From Campylobacteraceae bacterium (GTDB lineage: Bacteria > Campylobacterota > Campylobacteria > Campylobacterales > Sulfurovaceae): 17,594 bases of DNA. Numbering within the stretch: the first letter of the stretch is position 1; each line of letters opens with the position of its first letter. The position numbers and the translations under genes were made by a program. The stretch spans positions 1 through 17,594 of the forward strand of contig JALVVQ010000039.1 in NCBI GenBank assembly GCA_027023325.1, read 5' to 3'. Below the pieces are notes generated by a model. The model was not told the origin of the DNA and made no database searches. It saw only the letters and a list, made by a program, of their open reading frames with translations. Shown in pieces: positions 1 to 6,892 of the stretch.

Positions 1-2
1 TG

Positions 3-614
3 GATCGATGCGTCTCTTGCCACGGTGTAGATTTTGAGAAAAAAGCACTTGGCGTAAGCAAGGTGGTCAAAAATATGACTGAATCCCAGATTAAATCAGC
101 TCTTGATGGATACAAAATGGGGATGGGTGGCAGCATGAAAGAGGTGATGATCAAGGAGGTCAATGTCGGTGTTGACACCGATGCAATGGCTGCAGATGTC
201 TATAATGAAATTACCACACCGGGCTTTGAGGAGCCGGATGCTGAATTTATCTTCAGGAAGAGGAGAACCGTCAGGGGACTTTTCAAGATAAAAGAATCAC
301 TAAAAAAAGCAGATCCGAAAAAAGAGAGAAAGAAGATACTCTCACAGATCAAATCTTTTGCCTTCGATCTCTATACCTATGACCCTGTCTTGCGCAAAAA
401 AGTTGATGCAAAAGAGAGCAAAGCACTTCCAATGGACTTCACTGTGATCTTTGAGCGCATATCTTCTGAAAAAAGTTGCACCGATCACTCTTTCACCGAA
501 GAGGCACTGATCAAATGTCAGGCTGATTTCGTTTCACTCGCCAGAGAGATATCTTTGGATGATGCAGAAAAGCTTAAGCAAAAAATCAAACCAAAAGAGA
601 AAAAATCACATTGA
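3..614 (+). CDS. c-type cytochrome with lysine-rich C-terminal tail, 5' partial
   Basis: The reading frame is open to the left edge, so the gene starts outside the window. A GTG at 63 is not the true start, because the haem motif lies upstream of it: the visible protein begins with a C-V-S-C-H-G site (bases 9-26). The 203 visible residues show the layout of small epsilonproteobacterial cytochrome c553-type domains: CxxCH, then a lysine-rich stretch, then a GYKMGMGGSMK-like segment that supplies candidate Met axial ligands. This indicates a periplasmic electron carrier. After about residue 65 comes an unrecognised, highly charged tail of about 140 residues with two cysteines near its end (S-C-T-D and K-C-Q-A). 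The signal peptide would lie outside the window. The cytochrome assignment is firm; the function of the tail and the electron partners are unknown. Confidence 0.85.
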   Translation, partial: DRCVSCHGVDFEKKALGVSKVVKNMTESQIKSALDGYKMGMGGSMKEVMIKEVNVGVDTDAMAADVYNEITTPGFEEPDAEFIFRKRRTVRGLFKIKESLKKADPKKERKKILSQIKSFAFDLYTYDPVLRKKVDAKESKALPMDFTVIFERISSEKSCTDHSFTEEALIKCQADFVSLAREISLDDAEKLKQKIKPKEKKSH

Positions 615-745
615 TACTGAGAAAAAAATATGAAAAATTGTTAGACAATCATCAAAAGTGGCATCTCCCTAGGCACTATGCCGAAGATTATTTGTCTTTT
701 TTTGATACCATTTAGTATCTTGAAATTATTAACTAAGGAATCCCC

Positions 746-1609
746 ATGCATGACACTAGTACACGAACTCTAAACTTTGCAGAGAAAAAAAAGATTTCGC
801 TCTATTCCATAGGCGTAAATTTAGTTCTTTCTATTATTAAGATTTCCGGGGGTCTCTTTTCCGGCAGTGCGGCATTAACAGCTGATGGGGTACATTCCCT
901 CTCGGATCTTGCCGCTTCTGCCAGTGTCTACATTGGGATCATCATCTCCAATAAAAAATCCGAACTTTTTCCTCACGGCCTCTACAAAGTAGAAAATCTG
1001 GTCGCACTTATCAGTGCCTTTGCTATCTTTTTTGCAGGCTATGAGATCGCCAAAGATGTGCTTTTTGGTGAATCGACCCCTATTAGTAGTCTTGCTACCG
1101 CACTGATCGTCATAGGGCTTACCGTTCTGATTACCTACCTTTACTCCCGCTGGGAAAAACAAAAAGCAATCGCCCTCAACTCCCCAAGCCTTATGGCAGA
1201 TGCTGAGCATATAAAAACAGATTTTTACACGGCTCTGGTTGTGCTTGTCGGGGTTCTAGGGCAGTACTTTGGATATCCTCTGATTGAGAAAATTGCGGTT
1301 GTTATCGTCGTCTACTTCATCTTCCACAGCGGTTTTGAGATTCTTAAAGAATCCATTAAGGTGCTACTAGACGCCTCCTTGGATCATGAAAGTATTGTAA
1401 AGATTCAAGACATACTAAAAGAAGAAGAGACAGTAGAAAAAATCAATGCAATTACTGGACGAAATGCGGGTAGTTTCAAATTTGTGCAGCTAGATCTCAA
1501 TCTGGTTACCGATTCGCTAAGTGAAGCACATCACATTGCCCATAATATAGAGGAAAAAATCAAACAAGAGATGCCTTTTGTAGAAAAAGTAGTTGTTCAC
1601 TACCAATAG
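746..1609 (+). CDS. cation diffusion facilitator (CDF) family transporter
   Basis: A proton-coupled divalent metal exporter of the inner membrane. The 287 residues give about six transmembrane helices (first near residues 15-40) followed by a cytoplasmic dimerisation domain from about 210. The transport-site motifs are visible: H50-x-x-x-D54 in helix 2, preceded by D47, and H155-x-x-x-D159 in helix 5. This HD-HD arrangement is typical of zinc-type CDF proteins, whereas DD-HD or DD-DD is usual for Fe or Mn members. The C-terminal domain carries H262, H263 and H266, as expected for regulatory metal sites. The start is an ATG with AAGGA about 6-7 bases upstream. A possible -10 (TATCTT, 716-721) is weak. 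The FmdE-like gene follows after 33 bp and is probably co-transcribed. The family is clear; the metal is inferred. Confidence 0.93.
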   Translation: MHDTSTRTLNFAEKKKISLYSIGVNLVLSIIKISGGLFSGSAALTADGVHSLSDLAASASVYIGIIISNKKSELFPHGLYKVENLVALISAFAIFFAGYEIAKDVLFGESTPISSLATALIVIGLTVLITYLYSRWEKQKAIALNSPSLMADAEHIKTDFYTALVVLVGVLGQYFGYPLIEKIAVVIVVYFIFHSGFEILKESIKVLLDASLDHESIVKIQDILKEEETVEKINAITGRNAGSFKFVQLDLNLVTDSLSEAHHIAHNIEEKIKQEMPFVEKVVVHYQ

Positions 1610-1642
1610 CAAAAAGCCCACAACAACAAAAAGGAGTATATT

Positions 1643-2230
1643 GTGACATACAGAGCATTTTTCGATACTATAGAGAAAATAACGGTTGAAGATGAACTTG
1701 CAAAATTTTTAGGCGTCAATGAAGATGGTATTATCGCGTTTTCCTATATTGACATTGTAAAAGTATCCGGGCATAGCTGCGGTACAGTTGCCGGTGCATT
1801 CCTGGTTGCACAGGAGGGGTTGAAGGCGCTCTACCAAGGAGAACTTCCACAGAGAGGCAAGATCAAAGTAGAGCTTAGAAAAGCTCCCAGAGAGGACAAT
1901 GCTGGCGTCGTTGCTTCGGTTCTCTCTGCGATTACCGGTGCGACTTCAGATTATGGCTTTGGGGGGATACCTACCGGTGAATTCAACCGTCGGGATCTGC
2001 TTTTCTTCGAAGCCGACATTCATACCGATGTGAGACTCACACGACTCGATACCAACGTCAGTGTAGGCATAAACTATCTCCCTCAAACTGTCGTTAATCC
2101 CATGCAGATACTGATGAGTGCGATTGGTCCGGATGCAACAGAGAAAGACAAAGAGACATTCCCTGATAGATTTCAGGAAATGGTACAGATACTTTTTGAG
2201 AATAGGGAAAAAGTCATAGAATTACACTAG
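1643..2230 (+). CDS. FmdE-like domain protein
   Basis: A 195-residue soluble protein with a GTG start and a good AAGGAG Shine-Dalgarno at 1631-1636. It contains G43-H-S-C46-G-T-V-A-G-A-F near residues 43-52, then a K-A-L-Y-Q-G segment and a G-K-I-K-V-E strand. This order recalls the formylmethanofuran dehydrogenase subunit E (FmdE) domain family, where a conserved Gly-His-x-Cys begins the signature and can bind metal. No methanofuran pathway is expected in this organism, so the subunit name should not be taken as a function. There is no signal peptide or membrane helix. It lies 33 bp after the CDF transporter and probably shares its transcript, so a link with metal homeostasis is possible. 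The domain resemblance is moderate and the biochemical role unknown. Confidence 0.65.
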   Translation: MTYRAFFDTIEKITVEDELAKFLGVNEDGIIAFSYIDIVKVSGHSCGTVAGAFLVAQEGLKALYQGELPQRGKIKVELRKAPREDNAGVVASVLSAITGATSDYGFGGIPTGEFNRRDLLFFEADIHTDVRLTRLDTNVSVGINYLPQTVVNPMQILMSAIGPDATEKDKETFPDRFQEMVQILFENREKVIELH

Positions 2231-2286
2231 GTCAGACCTCAAGAGAAGAAAATATCGACAGTACTATATGATATAATAGGCGCACT

Positions 2287-2319
2287 GGTAACACACGGGT
2301 AACAAAGCAGGATTATACT
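2287..2319 (+). promoter_or_regulatory. promoter of two-component operon with tandem 11-bp-spaced operator
   Basis: Two perfect GGTAACA heptamers (2287-2293 and 2298-2304) lie 11 bp apart. Exactly 9 bp after the second is a -10 box TATACT (2314-2319). No ordinary -35 is present. The geometry matches OmpR/PhoB-type activated promoters and is identical to the elements at 4608-4639 and 10651-10682. The transcript would have a leader of about 150 nt before 2476. Confidence 0.55.
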
Positions 2320-2380
2320 AAAGGGCTAGGACTTGAAAGTCTCTTGCACAACCTTGCATTTGCAAAACCCATTGTGGGTA

Positions 2381-2402
2381 TTACCTATTATTAGAGGTGC
2401 CC
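2381..2402 (-). repeat. solo end resembling the terminal repeat of the 12067-12187 element
   Basis: Read on the minus strand from 2402, the sequence begins GGGCACCTCTAATAATAGG. It matches the terminal repeat of the element at 12067-12187 (GGGAACCTCTAAAAAT) at 14 of 16 positions and the copy at 10690 nearly as well. The interval 2326-2401 is bracketed by 8-bp direct repeats CTAAAGGG (2318-2325 and 2402-2409), so a short remnant may have inserted just downstream of the promoter. No transposase is present. The reading is tentative. Confidence 0.35.
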
Positions 2403-2475
2403 TAAAGGGGATTTCTGAAAAAAAATTGCCAACAGTGCTACTATGTTGCATTATCAAAGACTGTAAAGGTATTCC

Positions 2476-2898
2476 ATGAAAAATATTATTTTTGCTCTTT
2501 TTCTTCTATCTGTCCTAGGCACCTTCGGGTATAGTGCTGCCCACCATATAGATACACTCCCTTCTGTCGAAAGCATCATAGAAAAAATCAAACACAGCAG
2601 TCCCCCAGAAAGAAAAAAAGCACTTTCTCTTCTTAAGCAGAAACTCAAAGGGATCAAAAAAACAAAGAGGCACACCGTCATGCGCCAACTCAAACAGGCA
2701 CTTCAGAGGAACTCTTCAAGAAGCCAAAACCGAGCCTCTGAAATATTCGGATCTCTTAGTAGCAGAGGAGATGTACAGGGACACAACAATGGCCACAGCA
2801 GTGGTGCCCAAGGTGGTGGTGGCGATCATGGAGGCGGTGGAGGCGGATATGGTGGTGGTGGTCATGGAGGCGGTGGAGGCGGACATGGTGGACGCTAG
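2476..2898 (+). CDS. exported glycine/histidine-rich small protein
   Basis: A 140-residue protein with a clear N-terminal signal peptide (MKNIIFALFLLSVLGTFGYSA), a basic helical middle (about residues 30-85, rich in Lys, Arg and Leu) and a low-complexity tail of almost only glycine with regularly placed histidines (about 103-140). It is probably periplasmic. The His/Gly tail could bind metal, but no family is recognised. It is the first gene of the two-component operon and overlaps the response regulator start by 14 bp, so it may be a sensor accessory or periplasmic ligand-binding partner of the downstream kinase. The tail is encoded by a duplicated purine-rich segment that also supplies the next gene's ribosome binding site. 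The gene is likely real, given its signal peptide and operon position. Confidence 0.7.
   Translation: MKNIIFALFLLSVLGTFGYSAAHHIDTLPSVESIIEKIKHSSPPERKKALSLLKQKLKGIKKTKRHTVMRQLKQALQRNSSRSQNRASEIFGSLSSRGDVQGHNNGHSSGAQGGGGDHGGGGGGYGGGGHGGGGGGHGGR
2827..2883 (+). repeat. 36-bp-period duplication encoding the Gly/His tail
   Basis: A 21-nt unit beginning CATGGAGGCGGTGGAGGCGG occurs twice (2827-2847 and 2863-2883), separated by a TATGGTGGTGGTGGT spacer. Each copy encodes H-G-G-G-G-G-G. The second copy contains the GGAGG (2875-2879) used as Shine-Dalgarno for the regulator start at 2885. Confidence 0.8.
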
Positions 2899-3544
2899 TA
2901 CTGACTCCTTGGGCACACAGAGACTCCTACTTCTCGAAGACGATCCCCTGCTCGCCAAATCCCTCATCAAATATCTGGGTCAGCAGCACTACCGTATCGA
3001 CTGGGCCAAGCATGGAGAGGAGGCTTTGGATCTCAGCTATGACAATCGCTACTTACTCTATCTGCTCGATATCAATGTCCCACAACTCAATGGAGTAGAC
3101 CTGCTTCAGTCCCTGAGAGAAGCCGGAGACATGACACCTGCAATCATCATCAGTGCACAGGTCGATACGCACTCCGTGACCCAAGGCTTCATTGCCGGTG
3201 CCGATGACTACCTAAAGAAACCTTTTGATCCGGAAGAGCTCCTCGTACGCATCAAAGCCAAAACACATACACTGCGCACACTAAAGGAAGTAGGACCTTT
3301 GACAATAGACTTGGAGCAGGAGACACTATACAAAGAGGGCGCCCCTTATCATCTGCCACTTGTGCAGAAGCGCCTTCTCCTCTCACTGGTACGCAACCAT
3401 CCCAACCCTGTCGCCAAAGAGGAGCTGCTACTTCTACTCGAAAAACCTACCGATCTGGCACTCCGGGTCAGTATTGCCAAGATGAAAAAAACGCTTCATC
3501 TTGAGATCAAGAACATACGAGGGGTAGGCTATCAAATTATCTGA
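2885..3544 (+). CDS. OmpR-family response regulator
   Basis: A DNA-binding response regulator of 219 residues from the ATG at 2885, a normal length for the family. The receiver domain (about 12-130) has the acidic pair E18-D19-D20, the phosphorylatable D62 in LLDINVP, S90 in IIISA, and the K-K-P-F motif at 111-114. The C-terminal winged helix (about 137-219) ends in N-I-R-G-V-G-Y-Q, the usual wing. The start at 2885 is preferred because GGAGG lies 5 bases upstream; longer in-frame starts at 2771 or 2864 would only add out-of-frame translation of the glycine tail. The histidine kinase follows 10 bp later. The likely targets are the three promoters that share tandem 11-bp-spaced hexamers, including its own. 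The inducing signal is unknown; neighbours suggest metal or redox stress. Confidence 0.93.
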   Translation: MVDASTDSLGTQRLLLLEDDPLLAKSLIKYLGQQHYRIDWAKHGEEALDLSYDNRYLLYLLDINVPQLNGVDLLQSLREAGDMTPAIIISAQVDTHSVTQGFIAGADDYLKKPFDPEELLVRIKAKTHTLRTLKEVGPLTIDLEQETLYKEGAPYHLPLVQKRLLLSLVRNHPNPVAKEELLLLLEKPTDLALRVSIAKMKKTLHLEIKNIRGVGYQII

Positions 3545-3554
3545 AAAAGAATCC

Positions 3555-4571
3555 ATGCGCAAGAGCTTTGTACTCTTCTTTCTGGTCATTGAGCTCTTGC
3601 TTGGATTTATCTTTTATCAATACCATAATATCGAAGAAGAGCATTTGCGAGAGGATCTCTTTTTGAAAATGAAAAATTACAGCCTCTCTTTCGAAGGAGA
3701 CCAATTTGATATAGAGATTACACCCAATAGCAAGCAAAAAAATCCTTATGAGCTTTATCAGGACACCCAGGCCCTCTATATTCTCGTACCCTTTCCCGAA
3801 AGCACAAAAGACCTGCTCAAGATCTACTATCCCCTCTCAAAGTATCAGCAGGCTCTCTCGGCGATTCAGTGGAAACTGGCAAGCCAGTTTCTACTCCTCT
3901 CTCTCATTGCTGCTGTTATCTCTTTTTGGTTTTCTACCTATATCCTGACACCTTTGAGGGACTCACTGAAGCTGCTGGAGATGTTTATCAAAGATATGAT
4001 CCACGACCTCAACACACCCCTCAGCTCTATTTTGATCAATCTCAAAATGATGGATGGAGAGAACAGCGAAGTGCAGAGCATCAAACAGAGTGCAAAAACC
4101 ATCTCCATGCTACAGCACAATCTCGACGCCTACCTGAGAGACTCTCATCTGAACAGTGAACGCTTCGATTTGGCAGCATTGGTACAAGAGCAGGTTGATT
4201 TCTTTGCACCTCTGTATGATTATCTCAGCTGGAGTATAGAGGTCGAACCTCTGATGCTCCACAGTGACAAGCAGGCCTTTAGCCGGATCCTCTACAACCT
4301 CCTCAGCAATGCCTGCAAATACAACATCACCCATGGCACAGTCAGTATCAAAACCCAAAAGTCCACACTTGCGATCACCAATGAATCATACGGCATTGAG
4401 CATCCTGACCGACTCTTTGAACGCTTTTACAAAGAGAGTGAGCGTGGTTTAGGGATAGGATTACATATTGTAGAAAAACTCTGTACAGAGCTGTCTATCA
4501 GCAAAAGGCTCCATATAGAAGATACTACCGTCACCTTTCTTCTTGATCTTGAGAAACTGGTATCAAAGTAA
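3555..4571 (+). CDS. sensor histidine kinase
   Basis: The membrane partner of the preceding regulator, 338 residues. Helix 1 spans about 4-22 and helix 2 about 110-130, with a short periplasmic sensor of about 85 residues between them, so direct binding of a small ligand or a periplasmic protein is likely. The phosphoacceptor H150 lies in I-H-D-L-N-T-P. The ATP-binding domain has an N-box (L-L-S-N-A-C-K-Y-N, near 249-257) and a glycine box G-L-G-I-G-L (298-303). The usual D-x-G-x-G G1 box is degenerate (T-N-E-S-Y-G near 275-280), as in other compact epsilonproteobacterial kinases. No HAMP domain is evident between helix 2 and H150. A hairpin at 4576-4603 follows the stop. Confidence 0.92.
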   Translation: MRKSFVLFFLVIELLLGFIFYQYHNIEEEHLREDLFLKMKNYSLSFEGDQFDIEITPNSKQKNPYELYQDTQALYILVPFPESTKDLLKIYYPLSKYQQALSAIQWKLASQFLLLSLIAAVISFWFSTYILTPLRDSLKLLEMFIKDMIHDLNTPLSSILINLKMMDGENSEVQSIKQSAKTISMLQHNLDAYLRDSHLNSERFDLAALVQEQVDFFAPLYDYLSWSIEVEPLMLHSDKQAFSRILYNLLSNACKYNITHGTVSIKTQKSTLAITNESYGIEHPDRLFERFYKESERGLGIGLHIVEKLCTELSISKRLHIEDTTVTFLLDLEKLVSK

Positions 4572-4575
4572 CAAG

Positions 4576-4603
4576 GTGTATTTAGGACTTATCCTCAATA
4601 CAC
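4576..4603 (+). terminator. hairpin after the histidine kinase gene
   Basis: A 12-bp stem with one mismatch (GTGTATTTAGGA pairing with TCCTCAATACAC) and a CTTA loop starts 5 bases after the kinase stop codon. The following TTAATTGATATT is only weakly T-rich, so this may be an inefficient terminator separating the two-component operon from the next promoter. Confidence 0.45.
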
Positions 4604-4607
4604 TTAA

Positions 4608-4639
4608 TTGATATTGGGTTGATAGTGCGGTGCTATACT
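4608..4639 (+). promoter_or_regulatory. promoter of EF-hand cytochrome gene with tandem 11-bp-spaced operator
   Basis: Two perfect TTGATA hexamers (4608-4613 and 4619-4624) are 11 bp apart, followed by exactly 9 bp and a TATACT -10 box (4634-4639). The coding start is 30 bp downstream of the -10. The layout equals that at 2287-2319 and 10651-10682 and points to activation by an OmpR-family regulator, plausibly the one encoded immediately upstream. Confidence 0.6.
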
Positions 4640-4668
4640 TTCTTATCTAAACCCAAAAAGGAAATGAC

Positions 4669-5301
4669 ATGAAAACAAAAACCATACTACTAGCCTCACT
4701 TTTCGCAACCACCACACTGCTCTCAGCCAATGAGATCAATGCTACCAAACTCTTTGAGACCAACTGTGCTGCCTGCCATATCACAGATCTCTCCAAGATG
4801 AGCAACAAAAGTGCCTTTATCGCACCTCCTGCGGATGAGATCATGACCCACGCCAAAGAGGAGTTTGGTACAGACAAGGCCAAAGCTGTCAAATTCATGG
4901 CAGACTATGTCCGCAACCCAGACCCTATGAAGTCCTTCTGCGCCTCGATCGAGACCTTTGGTGTCATGCCTGCGCAAAAAGATGTGGTCACCGCCCAAGA
5001 GGCAGAAGCTATCGTCTCGATGATGTATGACACCTACCCACGAAAAGCATTTACAGAGATGCAGTCCAAAGAGGGAGGTGGACATAGAGGTATGACCTTT
5101 GACAAACTGGATAAAAACAAAGACGGTGGCATCACTGCCAGAGAGTTTCAAATCTTCAGGGCAAAGAAAAACAACATAGACCCCAACAAATTTGTCAATA
5201 CCTACTACTTCGACCGTATCGACCTCAACCATGACGGTAAGATGGATGAGGCAGAGTTTGACAAAATGAAGGCAGACAAGAGAAGGAAAAAGAATAGATA
5301 G
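4669..5301 (+). CDS. exported c-type cytochrome with two C-terminal EF-hands
   Basis: A 210-residue protein with a signal peptide (about 1-20, cleavage after L-L-S-A), a C33-A-A-C-H37 haem site, and a candidate axial Met at M100 (F-G-V-M-P-A), the arrangement of a class I cytochrome c. After a linker come two canonical EF-hand loops: D148-K-N-K-D-G...E159 and D185-L-N-H-D-G...E196. Haem plus calcium binding in one small periplasmic protein suggests a calcium-sensitive redox sensor or carrier. C91 is an extra unpaired cysteine. The Shine-Dalgarno AAAGGAAA is close to the ATG. The gene has its own regulated promoter and ends before a strong terminator, so it is monocistronic. Domain calls are firm; the role is inferred. 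Confidence 0.9.
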   Translation: MKTKTILLASLFATTTLLSANEINATKLFETNCAACHITDLSKMSNKSAFIAPPADEIMTHAKEEFGTDKAKAVKFMADYVRNPDPMKSFCASIETFGVMPAQKDVVTAQEAEAIVSMMYDTYPRKAFTEMQSKEGGGHRGMTFDKLDKNKDGGITAREFQIFRAKKNNIDPNKFVNTYYFDRIDLNHDGKMDEAEFDKMKADKRRKKNR

Positions 5302-5319
5302 TAAAACCCTGCTTTACCC

Positions 5320-5351
5320 CACTCCGCATCCTCTCCCGATGCGGAGTGTTT
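5320..5351 (+). terminator. strong hairpin terminator of the cytochrome gene
   Basis: A perfect 11-bp GC-rich stem, CACTCCGCATC (5320-5330) with GATGCGGAGTG (5338-5348), has a 7-base loop and is followed by TTT. It begins 18 bases after the stop codon at 5301. The T-tract is short but the stem is very stable. Confidence 0.7.
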
Positions 5352-5476
5352 GCACCCAGGCACACTCCCTCTTAAATAGATTCAAACTTTTCTCTCTCAT
5401 AGACATCTTTAGCAATATTCAAAATGCAGAATTTAGGTAAAAAATGGTTTGCTTTTAGTAAAATGGATGTGGAGAG

Positions 5477-5507
5477 TGGCGAATTCGCATACCAAGCGAA
5501 TTCGCCA
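5477..5507. repeat. perfect 12-bp inverted repeat
   Basis: TGGCGAATTCGC (5477-5488) pairs perfectly with GCGAATTCGCCA (5496-5507) around a 7-base loop. The following GTTTTGATATTTT is T-rich, so on the plus strand it could act as a terminator, although no gene lies directly upstream of it. Confidence 0.6.
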
Positions 5508-5566
5508 GTTTTGATATTTTGGGGAGGTTTACGCCAAAAGAGGTACCTAATTAATAGTTACGGACT

Positions 5567-5618
5567 AGACAACAAAACTGTTGTCTCAAGAGATGACACC
5601 AAATCTGATGTCGTCTCT
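5567..5618. repeat. two adjacent hairpins downstream of the NosL/ABC operon
   Basis: The first hairpin is AGACAACA (5567-5574), loop AAAC, TGTTGTCT (5579-5586). The second (5589-5618) has 13-base arms with one mismatch and one G-U pair around an AATC loop. They begin 6 bases beyond the stop codon of the last gene of the minus-strand operon, so they may terminate it or protect the mRNA end. No clear T-tract is seen on the minus strand. Confidence 0.45.
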
Positions 5619-5624
5619 TTAGCC

Positions 5625-6389
5625 CTACTCCACCTCAAACCGAGGCAACCCACTCACATTCCTCTCCTGCACACCCTCCGTCTTACAACAGTTCAGCAGT
5701 GATTTGTCAGGGTTTTCGATAAAGGCATAGCCTCGGTATACCGTGTAGAATCCATAGACGATGACGATGATCGAAGCCAGATTCATCATGACCTTTCTGA
5801 TACCGCTCTTTGTAAAGATCCCTGCGAAAAATCCCAGAGTAAAAAGCGATGGTATCGTACTGAGCCCGAAGATAAACATCACGAACGCACCCCAGAGAGG
5901 GCTGCCCGTACTCGCAGCGGTCACAGCGAAGAAATAGACCAGACCACAGGGGAGCAGGCCGTTGAGCAGTCCCAGGATATAGAAGCTCGACAGTGATCTG
6001 GAGCGCAGTACCGAGCGGAAGACCTGCTGATACCAGCCACTGTGACTGAAGGAGTGCTCCAGCAGCGTCAAGAACTTGAGCCGCCCGACGATAGAGAGCC
6101 CTGCCAGAACCATAAAGACCCCGGCAATGATCGTCAGTGTCGCTATCGCTATGCCACTGAAGGAGACCACACCTCCGATCGCACCAAAGACCACACCCAT
6201 CGTCGTATAGGTAGTGATGCGCCCCAGTGAGTAGACCAGATGCGCCACGCTCTGAGAGAGCTTGGAGGAGCTTTCATCTATCTTGGTACTGCTGTAGGCG
6301 ATCACGATCCCTCCGCACATACCGATACAGTGCCCCATCGAACCCAAAAAGGCAATAGAGATGATGGAGAGTATGTCTATCGTATCCAT
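5625..6389 (-). CDS. SafE/DsbD_2-type membrane protein (sulfite exporter TauE/SafE family)
   Basis: A polytopic inner-membrane protein of 254 residues with about six helices. Near the N-terminus it has G19-H-C-I-G-M-C-G-G27 and later L-L-P-C-G (145-149), the paired signature of the DsbD_2/SafE (UreH-like) family. Members of that family occur in copper-handling and cytochrome-oxidase maturation loci and in thiol transport. C21, M24, C25 and C148 are candidate metal or thiol ligands. A C-terminal C234-C235 pair adds another possible site. The start codon overlaps the upstream NosL-like stop by one base (TGATG), so translation is coupled. It is the last gene of the operon, which supports a role in metal transfer or reductant supply to periplasmic chaperones. 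Confidence 0.85.
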   Translation of the reverse strand: MDTIDILSIISIAFLGSMGHCIGMCGGIVIAYSSTKIDESSSKLSQSVAHLVYSLGRITTYTTMGVVFGAIGGVVSFSGIAIATLTIIAGVFMVLAGLSIVGRLKFLTLLEHSFSHSGWYQQVFRSVLRSRSLSSFYILGLLNGLLPCGLVYFFAVTAASTGSPLWGAFVMFIFGLSTIPSLFTLGFFAGIFTKSGIRKVMMNLASIIVIVYGFYTVYRGYAFIENPDKSLLNCCKTEGVQERNVSGLPRFEVE

Positions 6390-6892
6390 CAGATCCCCAG
6401 GAGCTTTTTGCGGATTTTTGGGTCTGTCATATTCTCTCCGCGCATCATCCGTAGCGTCATCTCGTCAAAGCCTATGCTTTTGGTATCGTGCTTTTCTCTG
6501 GAGCCGAAACCATAGTGCATCGCCGTACGATCCGACACCCCATACTGTGCTTTTCTGGCATCGATCCATTTTTGGGTATCGAGCGTATGTACCCAGAGTG
6601 TCGCTTTGTCTTTGAAAGGCTTGTCCTTGAGCCAGAGTACCATGCACCCCGGATCATCGAAGAACCATGTACGCCCGTCAGGCGCCACTACCTCGGCGGC
6701 ATTTCTTTCACTTTTTAGGAGCATAGCACACTGGGTATCGTTGGTCTTGCCTATCTGGACAGGCAGAGGCTTGGCAGCAGTATTGCCCGTGACGATCGTG
6801 ATCGGCCCATCCTTTTGCGCCATAGAGACAAAAATACCAGCAATGATCGCAACCATCACCACACTGACTAAAATAGGTAACACTTTTTTCAC
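6389..6892 (-). CDS. membrane-anchored NosL-like protein
   Basis: A 167-residue protein from a GTG start at 6892, preferred over an upstream start at 6940 because GGAG lies 7 bases before it and it forms a GTGA overlap with the preceding stop codon. The N-terminal helix (about 4-24) is an uncleaved anchor or signal. The periplasmic part has D-T-Q-C55-A-M57, then W-F-F-D-D-P-G-C83-M84, resembling the NosL/copper-chaperone family in which Cys and Met residues bind Cu(I). The tail is methionine-rich (M145, M149, M150, M155). Unlike classical NosL it lacks a full C-x-x-C-G-M. It lies between the DsbB-like membrane protein and the SafE-like protein, overlapping both, which suggests that it passes metal between them. 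Confidence 0.75.
   Translation of the reverse strand: MKKVLPILVSVVMVAIIAGIFVSMAQKDGPITIVTGNTAAKPLPVQIGKTNDTQCAMLLKSERNAAEVVAPDGRTWFFDDPGCMVLWLKDKPFKDKATLWVHTLDTQKWIDARKAQYGVSDRTAMHYGFGSREKHDTKSIGFDEMTLRMMRGENMTDPKIRKKLLGI

Larger units (their letters stand above)
5302..5624. other. convergent intergenic region without a convincing gene
   Basis: This stretch separates the plus-strand cytochrome gene from the minus-strand NosL/ABC operon. It holds the terminator at 5320-5348 and three further hairpins (5477-5507, 5567-5586, 5589-5618). An open frame from 5424 has no ribosome binding site, crosses all three hairpins and resembles no family, so it was not called. Confidence 0.6.

Noticed and set aside
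63..614. Coding region starting at the GTG at 63
   Set aside because: The same frame is open to base 3 and contains a CxxCH haem motif upstream, so the gene starts outside the window.
692..721. Fourth copy of the tandem-hexamer promoter ahead of the CDF gene
   Set aside because: TTGTCT and TTGATA are 10, not 11, bp apart and no TATAST follows at 9 bp.
5424..5702. Open frame of 92 codons on the plus strand
   Set aside because: It has no ribosome site, runs through three hairpins, overlaps the end of a well-supported minus-strand gene and resembles no family.
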